In this document: in pieces, positions 25,140 through 32,859 of the stretch | Layout: every line of letters starts with the position of its first letter | Position numbering within the stretch: the stretch's first letter is position 1 | Assembly (NCBI GenBank): GCA_902492655.1 | Contig: CABUMF010000012.1 | Span: 1 to 55,265 of the forward strand | DNA length: 55,265 bases | Source of the DNA: an uncultured Eubacteriales bacterium | GTDB lineage: Bacteria; Bacillota; Clostridia; HGM11514 | Reading direction: 5' to 3' | Notes under the pieces: model-generated | What the model saw: only the letters and a program-made list of their open reading frames with translations | What the model was told of the DNA's origin: nothing | Database searches by the model: none | Made by a program: the position numbers and the translations under genes

Positions 25140-25168
25140 ATTGTAACACAAACTTGCAAAAATATCAA
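25140..25168 (-). promoter_or_regulatory. Promoter-like sequence ahead of the candidate small RNA
   Basis: Minus-strand TTGATA (25163-25168) and TACAAT (25140-25145), 17 bases apart, with TGTGT before the -10. Confidence 0.55.
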
Positions 25169-25226
25169 TATTAAAATTTAACAAAATTGTGATACTATTT
25201 CAGTAATAATTAAGCATTATAACCAA

Positions 25227-27596
25227 TTACAGTTCAACAATGGTGACTCCCGATTCCCCCTCACCGAAATTTCCGAGACGGAAGGATTTCACACGCTTAT
25301 CCGATTTCAACAGCTTTTGAATACCGGCTCTCAGAACACCTGTGCCCTTTCCGTGAATGATTGTAACCTGATGAAGGGACGCCATTACCGCATCATCAAT
25401 AAACTTTTCCGTCAAAAGCTCGGCATCGTCCAATGTCATTCCCCTCAAATCAAGCTCGGTTGACACATTGGACAGTCTCATTGTAAATTCCCGTCCCTGA
25501 ACATAATTTGTGGGCTTTTCGGAAACGGTTGCATCGTCACAAAGTGCAATATCCTTTAATGTAAGATGCATTTTCATAAGCCCCACCTGAACCGTAACCT
25601 TGTTGTCTCCGGACTTTGGAAGCGTAAGAACCGTACCTGTCTTATTAAGCTCGATAACCTCAACGGTAGAGCCAATTTTAAGCTCGTTCGGCTTTACTCC
25701 GCCCTTTTTCTTTTTAATCGGCTTCAGCCCCGATACATCCTCAAGCTTTTTATTAAGCTTGGTTTTGACCTCCGCCATTTCCTTTTGCGAAATTTTGGCG
25801 GCATTGCTCCTCATACGGCGAACCTCGTCCAGAATGCTGTCAGATTCCTCCTTCGCCGCAACGAGAATTTTCTTCGCCTCAGCCCTTGCCCTTTCTATAA
25901 TCTCATCGGATTTTCCCGAAATTTTATCCTTTTCGTGAGCAACCGTCTTCTTTATGGTTTCAATTTCACGCTTCAGCCTTGCCATTGCTTCGGCATCCGA
26001 ATCAATCTGCCTCTGCTTAAGCTCAAGGTCTGTAAGAACATCTTCAAATTTAACGCTTTCATCGCTGAGCCTCTTTGAGGCATCCTCCACAATTATTTTT
26101 GGCAAGCCGAGCTTTTCGGAAATCGCAAAAGCATTGCTTTTCCCCGGTATTCCTATAAGCAGCCTATAGGTCGGTCTGAGGGTTTCCACATCAAATTCGC
26201 AGGAGGCATTTGTTACAAAATCGGTTGTTAGGGCGTACATTTTCAGCTCGCTGTAGTGAGTTGTTGCAACAATATGCGCTCCGCTCCGCCTTGCGTTTTC
26301 AATAATGGAAATAGCAAGAGCGGCACCCTCAGTGGGGGCCGTTCCCGCACCAAGTTCATCGAACAAAACAAGACACCTGTTAGAAAGATGCTTAGTTATA
26401 TAAACTATAGTCTTCATGTGCGCCGAAAAGGTGGAGAGGCTTTGCTCAATGCTTTGCTCATCGCCGATGTCGGCAAAAATATCCTCATAAATCCTTAAGG
26501 TACTGCCGTAGGACGCAGGAATATGAAGTCCCGACTGAGCCATAACGCACAGCAAACCTATCGTTTTAAGCACAACCGTTTTACCGCCCGTATTCGGCCC
26601 TGTGATAATAAGGGAGTCAAACTCCTCACCCAACCTTACATCGACCGGTACGACCTTCTTTGGATCAAGCAAGGGATGTCTTGCCTTTTTAAGATTAATG
26701 TACTTATCGTAGCCTGTTTCCGCGGGACAGCCCTTCATGTAATCCGAAAGCTTAGCCTTTGCGAATATAAAATCAAGCGTTGTGAGTATCTTGTAGTTTT
26801 GCATAATAATCTCTGAAATTCCGTTTACCATGCAGGTGTATTCCGCAAGAATTTTCGCAATTTCATCCTTTTCCGCTCCTTCGAGCTCCCGAAGCCTGTT
26901 GTTTTCTTCAACAACCGCAGAAGGCTCGATAAAAACGGTGGAGCCGCTCGACGAGGTATCATGCACTATCCCCGAAATCTCGCCCTTATGCTCCGCCTTT
27001 ACAGGGATAACATAACGGTCACCTCTCATCGTTACGATTGAATCCTGCAAGGCTTTGGAATACTTTGAGGAATGTATCATATTATTGAGAATATCCCTTA
27101 TTTTATCGTTGGATTTTCTCATCTGCTTTCTTATGGAGTTGAGCTCGGGGCTTGCGGTGTCGGCAATTTCGTTTTCTCCTATTAAATTGCCGAAAATCGT
27201 ATCCTCAAACCGCTTATCGGGAACAAGTGCATTAAAATATGAAGTAATCGAAGTTTCCTGCTCGAATTTTTCCGAAGAGCCGTAAGCCTTAATCACTCGG
27301 GCAGACTGCATCACCCTTCCGCACAGCAAAAGCTCGGGAATGCTTAAAACCGAGCCTATTTCCGCACGCTTAACCGCTCCTCCCACGGGCTTAAGCGCAG
27401 AAAATGAAGGCGAAGAGCATTTGTCAATCATCTTTTGCGCGTCGGTGGTTTCGCCGATTTCCGCTTTTATGCGCCCTTCGTCCGTCATGGGAGTCAGCTT
27501 TACGCACATTTCCTTCGCTTCCTCGCCCACCGCAAAGGAAGCAAGTTTTTCAAGTATTTTATCAAACTCAAGTATTCTTAATGTCTTTTTATTCAT
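25227..27596 (-). CDS. mutS2: Endonuclease MutS2
   Basis: The 789-residue protein has the MutS core and lever, then the ATPase: Walker A GPNTGGKTVVLKT, signature QSIEQSLSTF and Walker B LVLFDELGAGTAPTEG. A coiled-coil insert (about 500-620) and a KOW-like linker follow, then a C-terminal Smr nuclease domain with LDLRGMTLDDAE and IIHGKGTG. MutS2 lacks the MutS mismatch-reading domain. It is linked to recombination suppression and, in Bacillus, to rescue of collided ribosomes. I use the ATG at 27596; a TTG six bases upstream is also close to AAGGA. It is divergent from uppP. Confidence 0.96.
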   Translation of the reverse strand: MNKKTLRILEFDKILEKLASFAVGEEAKEMCVKLTPMTDEGRIKAEIGETTDAQKMIDKCSSPSFSALKPVGGAVKRAEIGSVLSIPELLLCGRVMQSARVIKAYGSSEKFEQETSITSYFNALVPDKRFEDTIFGNLIGENEIADTASPELNSIRKQMRKSNDKIRDILNNMIHSSKYSKALQDSIVTMRGDRYVIPVKAEHKGEISGIVHDTSSSGSTVFIEPSAVVEENNRLRELEGAEKDEIAKILAEYTCMVNGISEIIMQNYKILTTLDFIFAKAKLSDYMKGCPAETGYDKYINLKKARHPLLDPKKVVPVDVRLGEEFDSLIITGPNTGGKTVVLKTIGLLCVMAQSGLHIPASYGSTLRIYEDIFADIGDEQSIEQSLSTFSAHMKTIVYITKHLSNRCLVLFDELGAGTAPTEGAALAISIIENARRSGAHIVATTHYSELKMYALTTDFVTNASCEFDVETLRPTYRLLIGIPGKSNAFAISEKLGLPKIIVEDASKRLSDESVKFEDVLTDLELKQRQIDSDAEAMARLKREIETIKKTVAHEKDKISGKSDEIIERARAEAKKILVAAKEESDSILDEVRRMRSNAAKISQKEMAEVKTKLNKKLEDVSGLKPIKKKKGGVKPNELKIGSTVEVIELNKTGTVLTLPKSGDNKVTVQVGLMKMHLTLKDIALCDDATVSEKPTNYVQGREFTMRLSNVSTELDLRGMTLDDAELLTEKFIDDAVMASLHQVTIIHGKGTGVLRAGIQKLLKSDKRVKSFRLGNFGEGESGVTIVEL

Positions 27597-27656
27597 AATC
27601 AAAACCGTCCTTCAAAACAATTATAACAAAAATTTCAAAAAAATAAAAGTACCGTA

Positions 27657-27685
27657 TTGAAAAAAATCAATTTTTTTGGTATAAT
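27657..27685 (+). promoter_or_regulatory. Promoter of uppP
   Basis: TTGAAA (27657-27662) and TATAAT (27680-27685) with a 17-base spacer. Confidence 0.75.
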
Positions 27686-27713
27686 TATATAAACTGACAA
27701 AAGGAGCTTATTT

Positions 27714-28529
27714 ATGGAATTTATTAAAGCACTGATTTTAGGCATAATTCAAGGGATAACCGAGTGGCTTCCCGTCAGCAGTACGGGACATCTTTTGCTT
27801 GCGGACGAATTTTGCAAGCTCGGCGGCGGCAAAAGCTTTGTGGATATGTTTATGGTCGTAATTCAATTCGGTTCCATTTTAGCCGTGGTTACCCTTTATT
27901 TTCACAAGCTGAACCCATTTTCCCCCAAAAAAAGCTCATTGGAAAAGAAGCAGACCTGGACAATGTGGTTTAAGGTTCTCGTTGCAACCATACCTGCGGG
28001 CGTTGCAGGACTTTTGCTGGACGATTGGATCAGCGACAAGGCTCACAAATGGTATGTTATCGCCGGGGCTTTGATTGTTTACGGTATCCTTTTCATTATT
28101 CTTGAAAACAGAAACAAAAAGCCTTCCGTCAACTCAATGGAGGAAATGAGCTACAAAACAGCCTTGCTCATTGGTTGCTTTCAGATGCTTTCCCTCATTC
28201 CCGGCACATCGAGATCCGGCTCTACTATTCTCGGTGCCGTTTTCCTCGGAGCATCAAGAAGTATAGCCGCTGAGTTTTCCTTCTTCCTTGCTATCCCCGT
28301 GATGATAGGTGCAAGCGGTCTTAAAATATTAAAGTACATACTCAAAAGCGGATTTGCCTTCCCTAATCTTTCGGTTCTGCTTTTCGGAACGGCGGTTGCG
28401 TATCTTGTTTCCCTCGCCGCAATAAAGTTCCTTATGGGTTACATAAGAAAGCACGATTTCAAGGCGTTCGGCTGGTACAGAATTGTTCTCGGTATCGTTG
28501 TGATCCTGTACTTTTCGATATTCGCATAA
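27714..28529 (+). CDS. uppP: Undecaprenyl-diphosphatase
   Basis: The 271-residue membrane protein (about eight helices) carries both family motifs: GITEWLPVSSTGH near residue 15 (with the catalytic Glu, Ser and His) and PGTSRSGST near residue 162 (with the essential Arg). It recycles undecaprenyl pyrophosphate for cell-wall and surface-polymer synthesis and gives bacitracin tolerance (older name bacA). GGAG lies before the ATG. It is a single-gene unit, convergent with tRNA-Arg. Confidence 0.96.
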   Translation: MEFIKALILGIIQGITEWLPVSSTGHLLLADEFCKLGGGKSFVDMFMVVIQFGSILAVVTLYFHKLNPFSPKKSSLEKKQTWTMWFKVLVATIPAGVAGLLLDDWISDKAHKWYVIAGALIVYGILFIILENRNKKPSVNSMEEMSYKTALLIGCFQMLSLIPGTSRSGSTILGAVFLGASRSIAAEFSFFLAIPVMIGASGLKILKYILKSGFAFPNLSVLLFGTAVAYLVSLAAIKFLMGYIRKHDFKAFGWYRIVLGIVVILYFSIFA

Positions 28530-28560
28530 AAAATTCACAGCCCGATGCCGAACTGTGAAT
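28527..28560 (-). terminator. Terminator of tRNA-Arg
   Basis: CTGTGAAT and ATTCACAG pair over eight bases (28533-28540 with 28553-28560). On the minus strand the stem begins right after the tRNA CCA and ends in six T. Confidence 0.88.
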
Positions 28561-28637
28561 TGGCGCGCCGTGCAGAATTCGAATCCGCGACCTTCTGGTC
28601 CGTAGCCAGACGCTCTATCCAGCTGAGCTAACGGCGC
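28561..28637 (-). tRNA. tRNA-Arg (anticodon ACG)
   Basis: The minus strand folds as a full cloverleaf: acceptor GCGCCGT with ACGGCGC, D arm AGCTCAGCTGGATAGAGC, anticodon stem TCTGG/CCAGA with loop CTACGGA, and T arm with GGATTCGAATTC. The discriminator is G and CCA is encoded. The ACG anticodon, read as ICG after deamination, decodes CGU, CGC and CGA. Confidence 0.97.
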
Positions 28638-28657
28638 AAATATTAACAACAGCACTT

Positions 28658-28686
28658 ATTATAGCACAATATAATGCTTTTGTCAA
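28658..28686 (-). promoter_or_regulatory. Promoter of tRNA-Arg
   Basis: Consensus minus-strand TTGACA (28681-28686) and TATAAT (28658-28663) with a 17-base spacer ending in TGTGC. Confidence 0.92.
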
Positions 28687-28725
28687 TATATTTTTTGCCA
28701 TTTTGAAGTTTTTTTACCTCAAAAC

Positions 28726-28754
28726 TTGACATAAATCAGTTTTTGTGATACAAT
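28726..28754 (+). promoter_or_regulatory. Promoter of the FMN riboswitch-ribU unit
   Basis: TTGACA (28726-28731) and TACAAT (28749-28754), 17 bases apart, with TGTGA before the -10. Confidence 0.85.
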
Positions 28755-28760
28755 AATCTC

Positions 28761-28866
28761 ATCTTCGGGGCAGGGTGCAATTCCCTACCGGCGGTTAAAG
28801 TCCGCGAGCGTAAGCTGAACCGGTGAAATTCCGGTACCGACGGTTACAGTCCGGATGGAAGAAGAA
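28761..28866 (+). promoter_or_regulatory. FMN riboswitch (RFN element)
   Basis: The classic core is present: ATCTTCGGGGCAGGGTG at the start, AATTCCCTACCGGCGG, AGTCCGCGAGC, then CCGGTGAAATTCCGG, ACCGACGGTTACAGTCCGGAT and a closing GAAGAAG. It binds flavin mononucleotide and shuts off the downstream gene, here ribU. Confidence 0.97.
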
Positions 28867-28889
28867 ATGTATGTAAAAATATATTTATG

Positions 28890-28917
28890 CACCCGAATTT
28901 GTTTCGGGTGTTTTTTT
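28890..28917 (+). terminator. Terminator of the FMN riboswitch expression platform
   Basis: CACCCGAA (28890-28897) and TTCGGGTG (28903-28910) form a hairpin followed by seven T, just before the ribU ribosome site. When FMN is bound this stem should form. Confidence 0.9.
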
Positions 28918-28938
28918 GTCGAAAGGAGTTTTTTTAAC

Positions 28939-29532
28939 ATGAAAATCAAAACAAGAAACTTAGCAGTATGCGCAATGATGTCCGCAATTTCAGGGATTCT
29001 TATGATGCTGGAATTCGGTCTGCCGTTCGTACCCTTTTTCCTGAAGTTCGATTTTTCAGAGCTTCCGGCACTCATTACATCCTTCGCCCTCGGGCCGGTG
29101 TACGGCGTTGCGGTTTGCCTTGTGAAGAACCTTATAAAGCTCCCCACTACCACAACCGGCGGCGTGGGTGAAATCGCAAATTTCATTATCGGCGCGGTAT
29201 TTGTGTTCGTGGCAGGCGTTATTTATAAAAAGCACAAGGACAAAAAGCACGCGGCAATCGGTAGCCTTGCGGGCTCTTTGGCAATGGGTATTATGAGCTT
29301 CCCGATAAACTATTTTATCACCTACCCCATATACTCCAAATTTATGCCCATTGACACGATTATCGAGCTGTATCAGAAAATATTCGGCGGTGTGCACACC
29401 CTCGCGCAGTGCCTTATAGTGTTCAATATACCCTTCACGATTGCAAAGGGGCTTATCGTTTCGGCTATAACCATACTTATTTATAAGCGTGTTTCACCCA
29501 TAATCAAAGGAAGAAGCGACAAAAAACAATAA
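28939..29532 (+). CDS. ribU: Riboflavin ECF transporter S component RibU
   Basis: The 197-residue protein has five to six membrane helices and the RibU pattern: LAVCAMMSAISGILMMLEFGLPFVPFFLKFDFSELP at the start, with the conserved FDFSELP, followed by KNLIKL near residue 70. It captures riboflavin and works with the shared EcfA-EcfA'-EcfT energising module encoded elsewhere. I start at the ATG at 28939 after GAAAGGAG; upstream in-frame ATGs lie inside the riboswitch. The FMN riboswitch in front confirms the substrate assignment. Confidence 0.96.
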   Translation: MKIKTRNLAVCAMMSAISGILMMLEFGLPFVPFFLKFDFSELPALITSFALGPVYGVAVCLVKNLIKLPTTTTGGVGEIANFIIGAVFVFVAGVIYKKHKDKKHAAIGSLAGSLAMGIMSFPINYFITYPIYSKFMPIDTIIELYQKIFGGVHTLAQCLIVFNIPFTIAKGLIVSAITILIYKRVSPIIKGRSDKKQ

Positions 29533-29568
29533 ATTGTAAATTTTTTTTGAAAAATTAGAAATATATCC

Positions 29569-29597
29569 TTGACATTGAACCGAGTTTGGGTTATAAT
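29569..29597 (+). promoter_or_regulatory. Promoter of rpsU
   Basis: Consensus TTGACA (29569-29574) and TATAAT (29592-29597), 17 bases apart. The leader to the ATG is about 105 nt. Confidence 0.9.
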
Positions 29598-29656
29598 AGT
29601 GTTAAATCGGTTTAGATAGATGGTGTAAAAACCCTGCTATTCTTTTTTAATAAAAG

Positions 29657-29700
29657 CCGCATTCAGTATATGCCTTTTTGGGCATCGGTCGCGGAGGGAG
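29657..29700 (+). other. Hairpin overlapping the rpsU ribosome-binding site
   Basis: CCGC (29657-29660) can pair with GCGG (29691-29694), which adjoins the GGAGGG ribosome site. A central ATGCC/GGCAT stem (29670-29674, 29681-29685) supports the fold. Translational control of S21 is possible; this is my own reading, not a known element. Confidence 0.4.
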
Positions 29701-29708
29701 GGATAAGG

Positions 29709-29885
29709 ATGTCAGAAATCAGAATAAAGGACAATGAGTCTTTAGATAGCGCACTCAGGCGTTTCAAGAGGCAGTGTGCAAAAGCAGGCGTTCTGTCTGA
29801 AATACGCAAAAGAGAACACTATGAAAAACCCAGTGTTAAGCGTAAAAAGAAATCAGAAGCAGCCCGTAAAAGAAAGTTCAGATAA
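29709..29885 (+). CDS. rpsU: Ribosomal protein bS21
   Basis: The 58-residue, very basic protein begins MSEIRIKDNESLDSALRRFKRQ and ends in a Lys/Arg-rich tail, matching bS21 of the small subunit. The frame is open further upstream, but the ATG at 29709 has GGAGGGAGGG a few bases ahead and gives the normal length. It is a single-gene unit with a strong promoter and a terminator at 29931-29968. Confidence 0.97.
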   Translation: MSEIRIKDNESLDSALRRFKRQCAKAGVLSEIRKREHYEKPSVKRKKKSEAARKRKFR

Positions 29886-29930
29886 CTCTGGACTGAGGCA
29901 GCTTAATTGTTACTGCAATTGAAATCTGCG

Positions 29931-29968
29931 GAACTGTCTCGTTTTTTATGAGACGGTTTCGCTTTTTT
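29931..29968 (+). terminator. Terminator after rpsU
   Basis: ACTGTCTC and GAGACGGT form a stem with one mismatch around a T-rich loop, followed by TTTCGC and six T. Confidence 0.75.
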
Positions 29969-30050
29969 GATGATTACACAAATCCCCGTTTACCGTGGGT
30001 GAATGGGTTTTTTCATAGGCTTTCCCAAATACAAAAGGAGTGAACAAATT

Positions 30051-30728
30051 TTGACAAACAAGTTTACTTTTAACGATATTCTCGGAATAATCATTAAGCG
30101 TTGGTGGATTATTCTTCTTTGCGGTGTGATTGTGGGTTGCGCTGCTTTTGCATATACGGAGCTTCTTGTTTCCCCTCTTTACACTTCCAAAGGTACACTC
30201 TATGTTAACAACAAAAATCAGAATAACAATAACCAGCTTACAACAGGTGATGTTCAGCTGTCGCAACAGCTTGTAACCACCTACTCCCAGGTTCTCAAAA
30301 GTAAAACATTTTGCCAAAGCATTTCACAGAAATTAAACAACGGTCTTTCCGCAGCTGACATTCAGTCTATGATTACAATGGAGGGCGTTAACGAAACCGA
30401 AATCCTTCAGATCAGCGCTGAATCGAAAAGCCCCGAGATTGCAAGGGCTGTGGTTCAGGAAATTCTCAATAACGCTCCCGAAGAAATTATGAGAGTCGTT
30501 AAGGCAGGCTCGGTGGCTGTGGTTGACAATGCAACACTCCCTGTTGAGCCTTCTTCCCCGAATATCAGAATAAACACTCTCGTAGGTGTTCTGATAGGTA
30601 TAATTTTGTCGATATTTGTTATATTTATTCTCGAATTCTTTGACACAACAATCAAGGATGAGGATGAACTGTTTAAAAAATTCAACATTCCGGTACTCGG
30701 TGTTATACCTAACTTCACGCAGGAATAA
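30051..30728 (+). CDS. CpsC/Wzz-type chain-length regulator and tyrosine-kinase activator
   Basis: The 225-residue protein has two membrane helices, near residues 19-40 (RWWIILLCGVIVGC) and 180-205 (LVGVLIGIILSIFVIFILEF), flanking an extracellular Wzz domain. The C-terminal tail (FFDTTIKDEDELFKKFNIPVLGVIP) is the segment that activates the partner kinase in this family. I prefer the TTG at 30051: it has AAAAGGAG ten bases ahead and gives the usual start with FNDILGIIIKRWW. The ATG at 30003 would add 16 residues and has no good site. cpsD follows 18-24 bases later. It controls length or export of an exopolysaccharide. Confidence 0.88.
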   Translation: MTNKFTFNDILGIIIKRWWIILLCGVIVGCAAFAYTELLVSPLYTSKGTLYVNNKNQNNNNQLTTGDVQLSQQLVTTYSQVLKSKTFCQSISQKLNNGLSAADIQSMITMEGVNETEILQISAESKSPEIARAVVQEILNNAPEEIMRVVKAGSVAVVDNATLPVEPSSPNIRINTLVGVLIGIILSIFVIFILEFFDTTIKDEDELFKKFNIPVLGVIPNFTQE

Positions 30729-30752
30729 GCTCAATGAAAGGAGGACTTGAAA

Positions 30753-31580
30753 ATGTTCGATTTTCTTCGCAAGGCTGACGAAAAAGAATTTGAAAAGAAA
30801 AAGAAAGAAATTGAAGATAAAATTACCCACGGCGATGCTCGCCCAATAGTTAACAATTCAACTTCCTTTGCTGTGAGAGAGGCTTATAAAACGGTAAGAA
30901 CAAATATTATGTTTGCCCTCGGCGATCATGATAACTGCAAAAAGATAGTTTTCACAAGCGCATCCCCGGGTGAAGGCAAGACAACAACCTGCATAAATGT
31001 TGCCACAACCTTCGCTCAAAGACCGAACACGAAAGTTTTGTTGGTTGACGGCGACCTCAGAAGGCCGAGAATTAACCAGAGTGTCGGTATCAAAAACGAT
31101 GTTGGGCTTTCCAATCTTCTTGCGTCCTTTTGCGATATGCAAACATTCAAGCCTCAAAAGACGGAGTTCGGGTTCGACTGCATTACGGCAGGCTCGATAC
31201 CTCCTAACCCTTCCGAGCTTTTAGCATCGGCTAAGGCAAAGGAATTGTTCGATTATTTTTCTAATTTTTACGACTATATTTTCCTCGATACCCCTCCGGT
31301 TACGGTTGTTACCGATGCGGTTTTGTCCAACAGCTTTGCCGACGGGCTTGTTATGGTTGTCCGTCAGAATTACACAACATACGATATTGTTGACAGGGCT
31401 ATCGGGACACTTAAATACGCGGATTCAAAAATTCTCGGCTTTATTCTTAACGATGTGGAATCCGCAAGCTACAAATACAGCAACAAATACACAAACAAAT
31501 ACTATAAAGAGCAGGATTCCTACGGCTATTATTACGGCTACGGTTCAAGACCTGAGCCAACTGACAACAAGAAAAATTAA
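30753..31580 (+). CDS. CpsD/CapB-type tyrosine-protein kinase
   Basis: The 275-residue bacterial tyrosine kinase has Walker A SPGEGKTTTCIN, Walker A' VLLVDGDLRRPR and Walker B YIFLDTPPVTVV. The C-terminus holds a Tyr-rich tail (about 12 Tyr in the last 40 residues, including YYYGYG), the autophosphorylation cluster of the family. GGAGG is eight bases before the ATG at 30753. It pairs with the CpsC-like activator before it and the CpsB-like phosphatase after it. No polysaccharide synthesis genes follow. Confidence 0.93.
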   Translation: MFDFLRKADEKEFEKKKKEIEDKITHGDARPIVNNSTSFAVREAYKTVRTNIMFALGDHDNCKKIVFTSASPGEGKTTTCINVATTFAQRPNTKVLLVDGDLRRPRINQSVGIKNDVGLSNLLASFCDMQTFKPQKTEFGFDCITAGSIPPNPSELLASAKAKELFDYFSNFYDYIFLDTPPVTVVTDAVLSNSFADGLVMVVRQNYTTYDIVDRAIGTLKYADSKILGFILNDVESASYKYSNKYTNKYYKEQDSYGYYYGYGSRPEPTDNKKN

Positions 31581-31592
31581 GGTGATGCTTTT

Positions 31593-32315
31593 ATGATAGA
31601 TTTTCACTCTCATTTCCTTCCCGGTATGGATGATGGTGCAAAAGATACCAAAACTGCAATCCAAATGCTCAAAACAGTTAAAAATCAGGGCGTTGAAACA
31701 ATCGTTGCAACGCCTCATTTTTATTGCAACGGAAGAACCGTTGAGGGCTTTATTCGCAAAAGAAAAGCGTCATTTGATCACCTCATGAAAAGAATTGCGG
31801 AGCAGGGCGAGGAAAACAATATTCCGGAAATTAAGCTCGGTTGCGAAGTTCATTTGAGTATTTCCCTCGGCGAGCTGGAGGATGTTGACAAGCTGTGCAT
31901 AGAAGGTACTGATTATTTACTTCTCGAAATGCCCTACCAGCTCTGGCAGCCGTGGATGTACGAAATGATTTATTACATTGCCGCAAATTTTAAGGTTAAG
32001 CCTATAATGGCTCACATTGAAAGATATGCGGATATTAACCGCAACATAGAAACCTACTATAATCTCTTTAATATGCAAATCCTCGGGCAGGCAAACGCCG
32101 ATAGTTTTCTGTCATTTGGCTCAAGGCGGTTTTTGTCAAAACTGATTGACGGGAATTGTATTCATGTTATAGGCACCGATATGCACAACATGGAGTCAAG
32201 ATCGCCGAAAATGGATGAGGCAATGATTAAAATAAACAAAAAGTTCGGTAGCTCGTTTGTATCCGAAATTGAAAGCAATTCAATAAAAATTCTTAATAAT
32301 GTTGTTATAAAATAA
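31593..32315 (+). CDS. CpsB/CapC-type PHP-family tyrosine-protein phosphatase
   Basis: The 240-residue protein has the PHP metal motifs DFHSHFLPGMDDGA near residue 3, ATPHFYCN, GCEVHLS, AHIERYADI and GTDMHNM. These supply the His and Asp ligands of a trinuclear manganese site, as in streptococcal CpsB. It dephosphorylates the tyrosine-kinase tail. AAGGTGATG lies before the ATG. It is the third gene of the module, ended by the terminator at 32316-32343. Confidence 0.93.
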   Translation: MIDFHSHFLPGMDDGAKDTKTAIQMLKTVKNQGVETIVATPHFYCNGRTVEGFIRKRKASFDHLMKRIAEQGEENNIPEIKLGCEVHLSISLGELEDVDKLCIEGTDYLLLEMPYQLWQPWMYEMIYYIAANFKVKPIMAHIERYADINRNIETYYNLFNMQILGQANADSFLSFGSRRFLSKLIDGNCIHVIGTDMHNMESRSPKMDEAMIKINKKFGSSFVSEIESNSIKILNNVVIK

Positions 32316-32343
32316 AGAGCTGAAGCAAATTTCAGCTCTTTTA
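32316..32343 (+). terminator. Terminator shared by the Cps module and the convergent DUF4430 gene
   Basis: AGAGCTGAA pairs with TTCAGCTCT (32317-32340), followed by TTTT. The minus strand is also followed by a short T-rich tract, so it may work both ways. Confidence 0.7.
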
Positions 32344-32859
32344 ATTCATCTCCGCAGTAAAATCGCAGGAATAAATAAATTCTATTTTGTCACCGCTTGA
32401 AACTGTATATTTATCACAGCCTCGATCCGCAAACTCACCGTTCACCTTGTACATCCACCCTGACATTTCGCCGCAGTCACCGTCATACAGGTTCCCTATT
32501 CCCTTTACATAAACCGTATCGAAACCCGGTGTTTTTGAAAAATCAATGTGAATTTTGTTGTTTTTCATCTCCCGAAGCAGCACATCAAACACGCTTTCTC
32601 CGGCATCGAAACTCACCCTTTTCTCAGGGTAAATTATACCGTCTTTTGGGATAATATCCTTTTTTCCCTCCGCCGCATTTTCGTAGGCGTTATAGCAATT
32701 AACCGATAAAACGCAATAATTGCTTTGTTCCTCATCACTTTCCGAATTACTCAAAAATCCGCCCAATGCGATTACGGAAACTACTGCAATAAAAGCTATG
32801 AGTATTACAGGCTTCAAATACCTTTTCACGAAAAAAAACACCACCCTATTTTTCATCAT
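32341..32859 (-). CDS. Membrane-anchored DUF4430 (transcobalamin-like) protein
   Basis: The 172-residue protein has an N-terminal membrane anchor (about residues 15-36). Its outer domain contains the DUF4430 pattern SVFDVLLREMK, GNLYDGDCGEMSGWMYKVNGEFADRG and SGDKIEFIYSCD. DUF4430 resembles the C-terminal domain of transcobalamin and intrinsic factor and is found in bacterial surface proteins; ligand binding is inferred. The ribosome site is weak (GACGAG). The gene overlaps the MATE gene stop by 14 bases, so it is the last gene of the nrnA-truB-ribF-MATE operon. ATG 32859 or 32856 is the start. Confidence 0.8.
   Translation of the reverse strand: MMKNRVVFFFVKRYLKPVILIAFIAVVSVIALGGFLSNSESDEEQSNYCVLSVNCYNAYENAAEGKKDIIPKDGIIYPEKRVSFDAGESVFDVLLREMKNNKIHIDFSKTPGFDTVYVKGIGNLYDGDCGEMSGWMYKVNGEFADRGCDKYTVSSGDKIEFIYSCDFTAEMN

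Noticed and set aside
25227..27596. Mismatch repair MutS
   Set aside because: No mismatch-recognition domain; the C-terminal Smr domain identifies MutS2.
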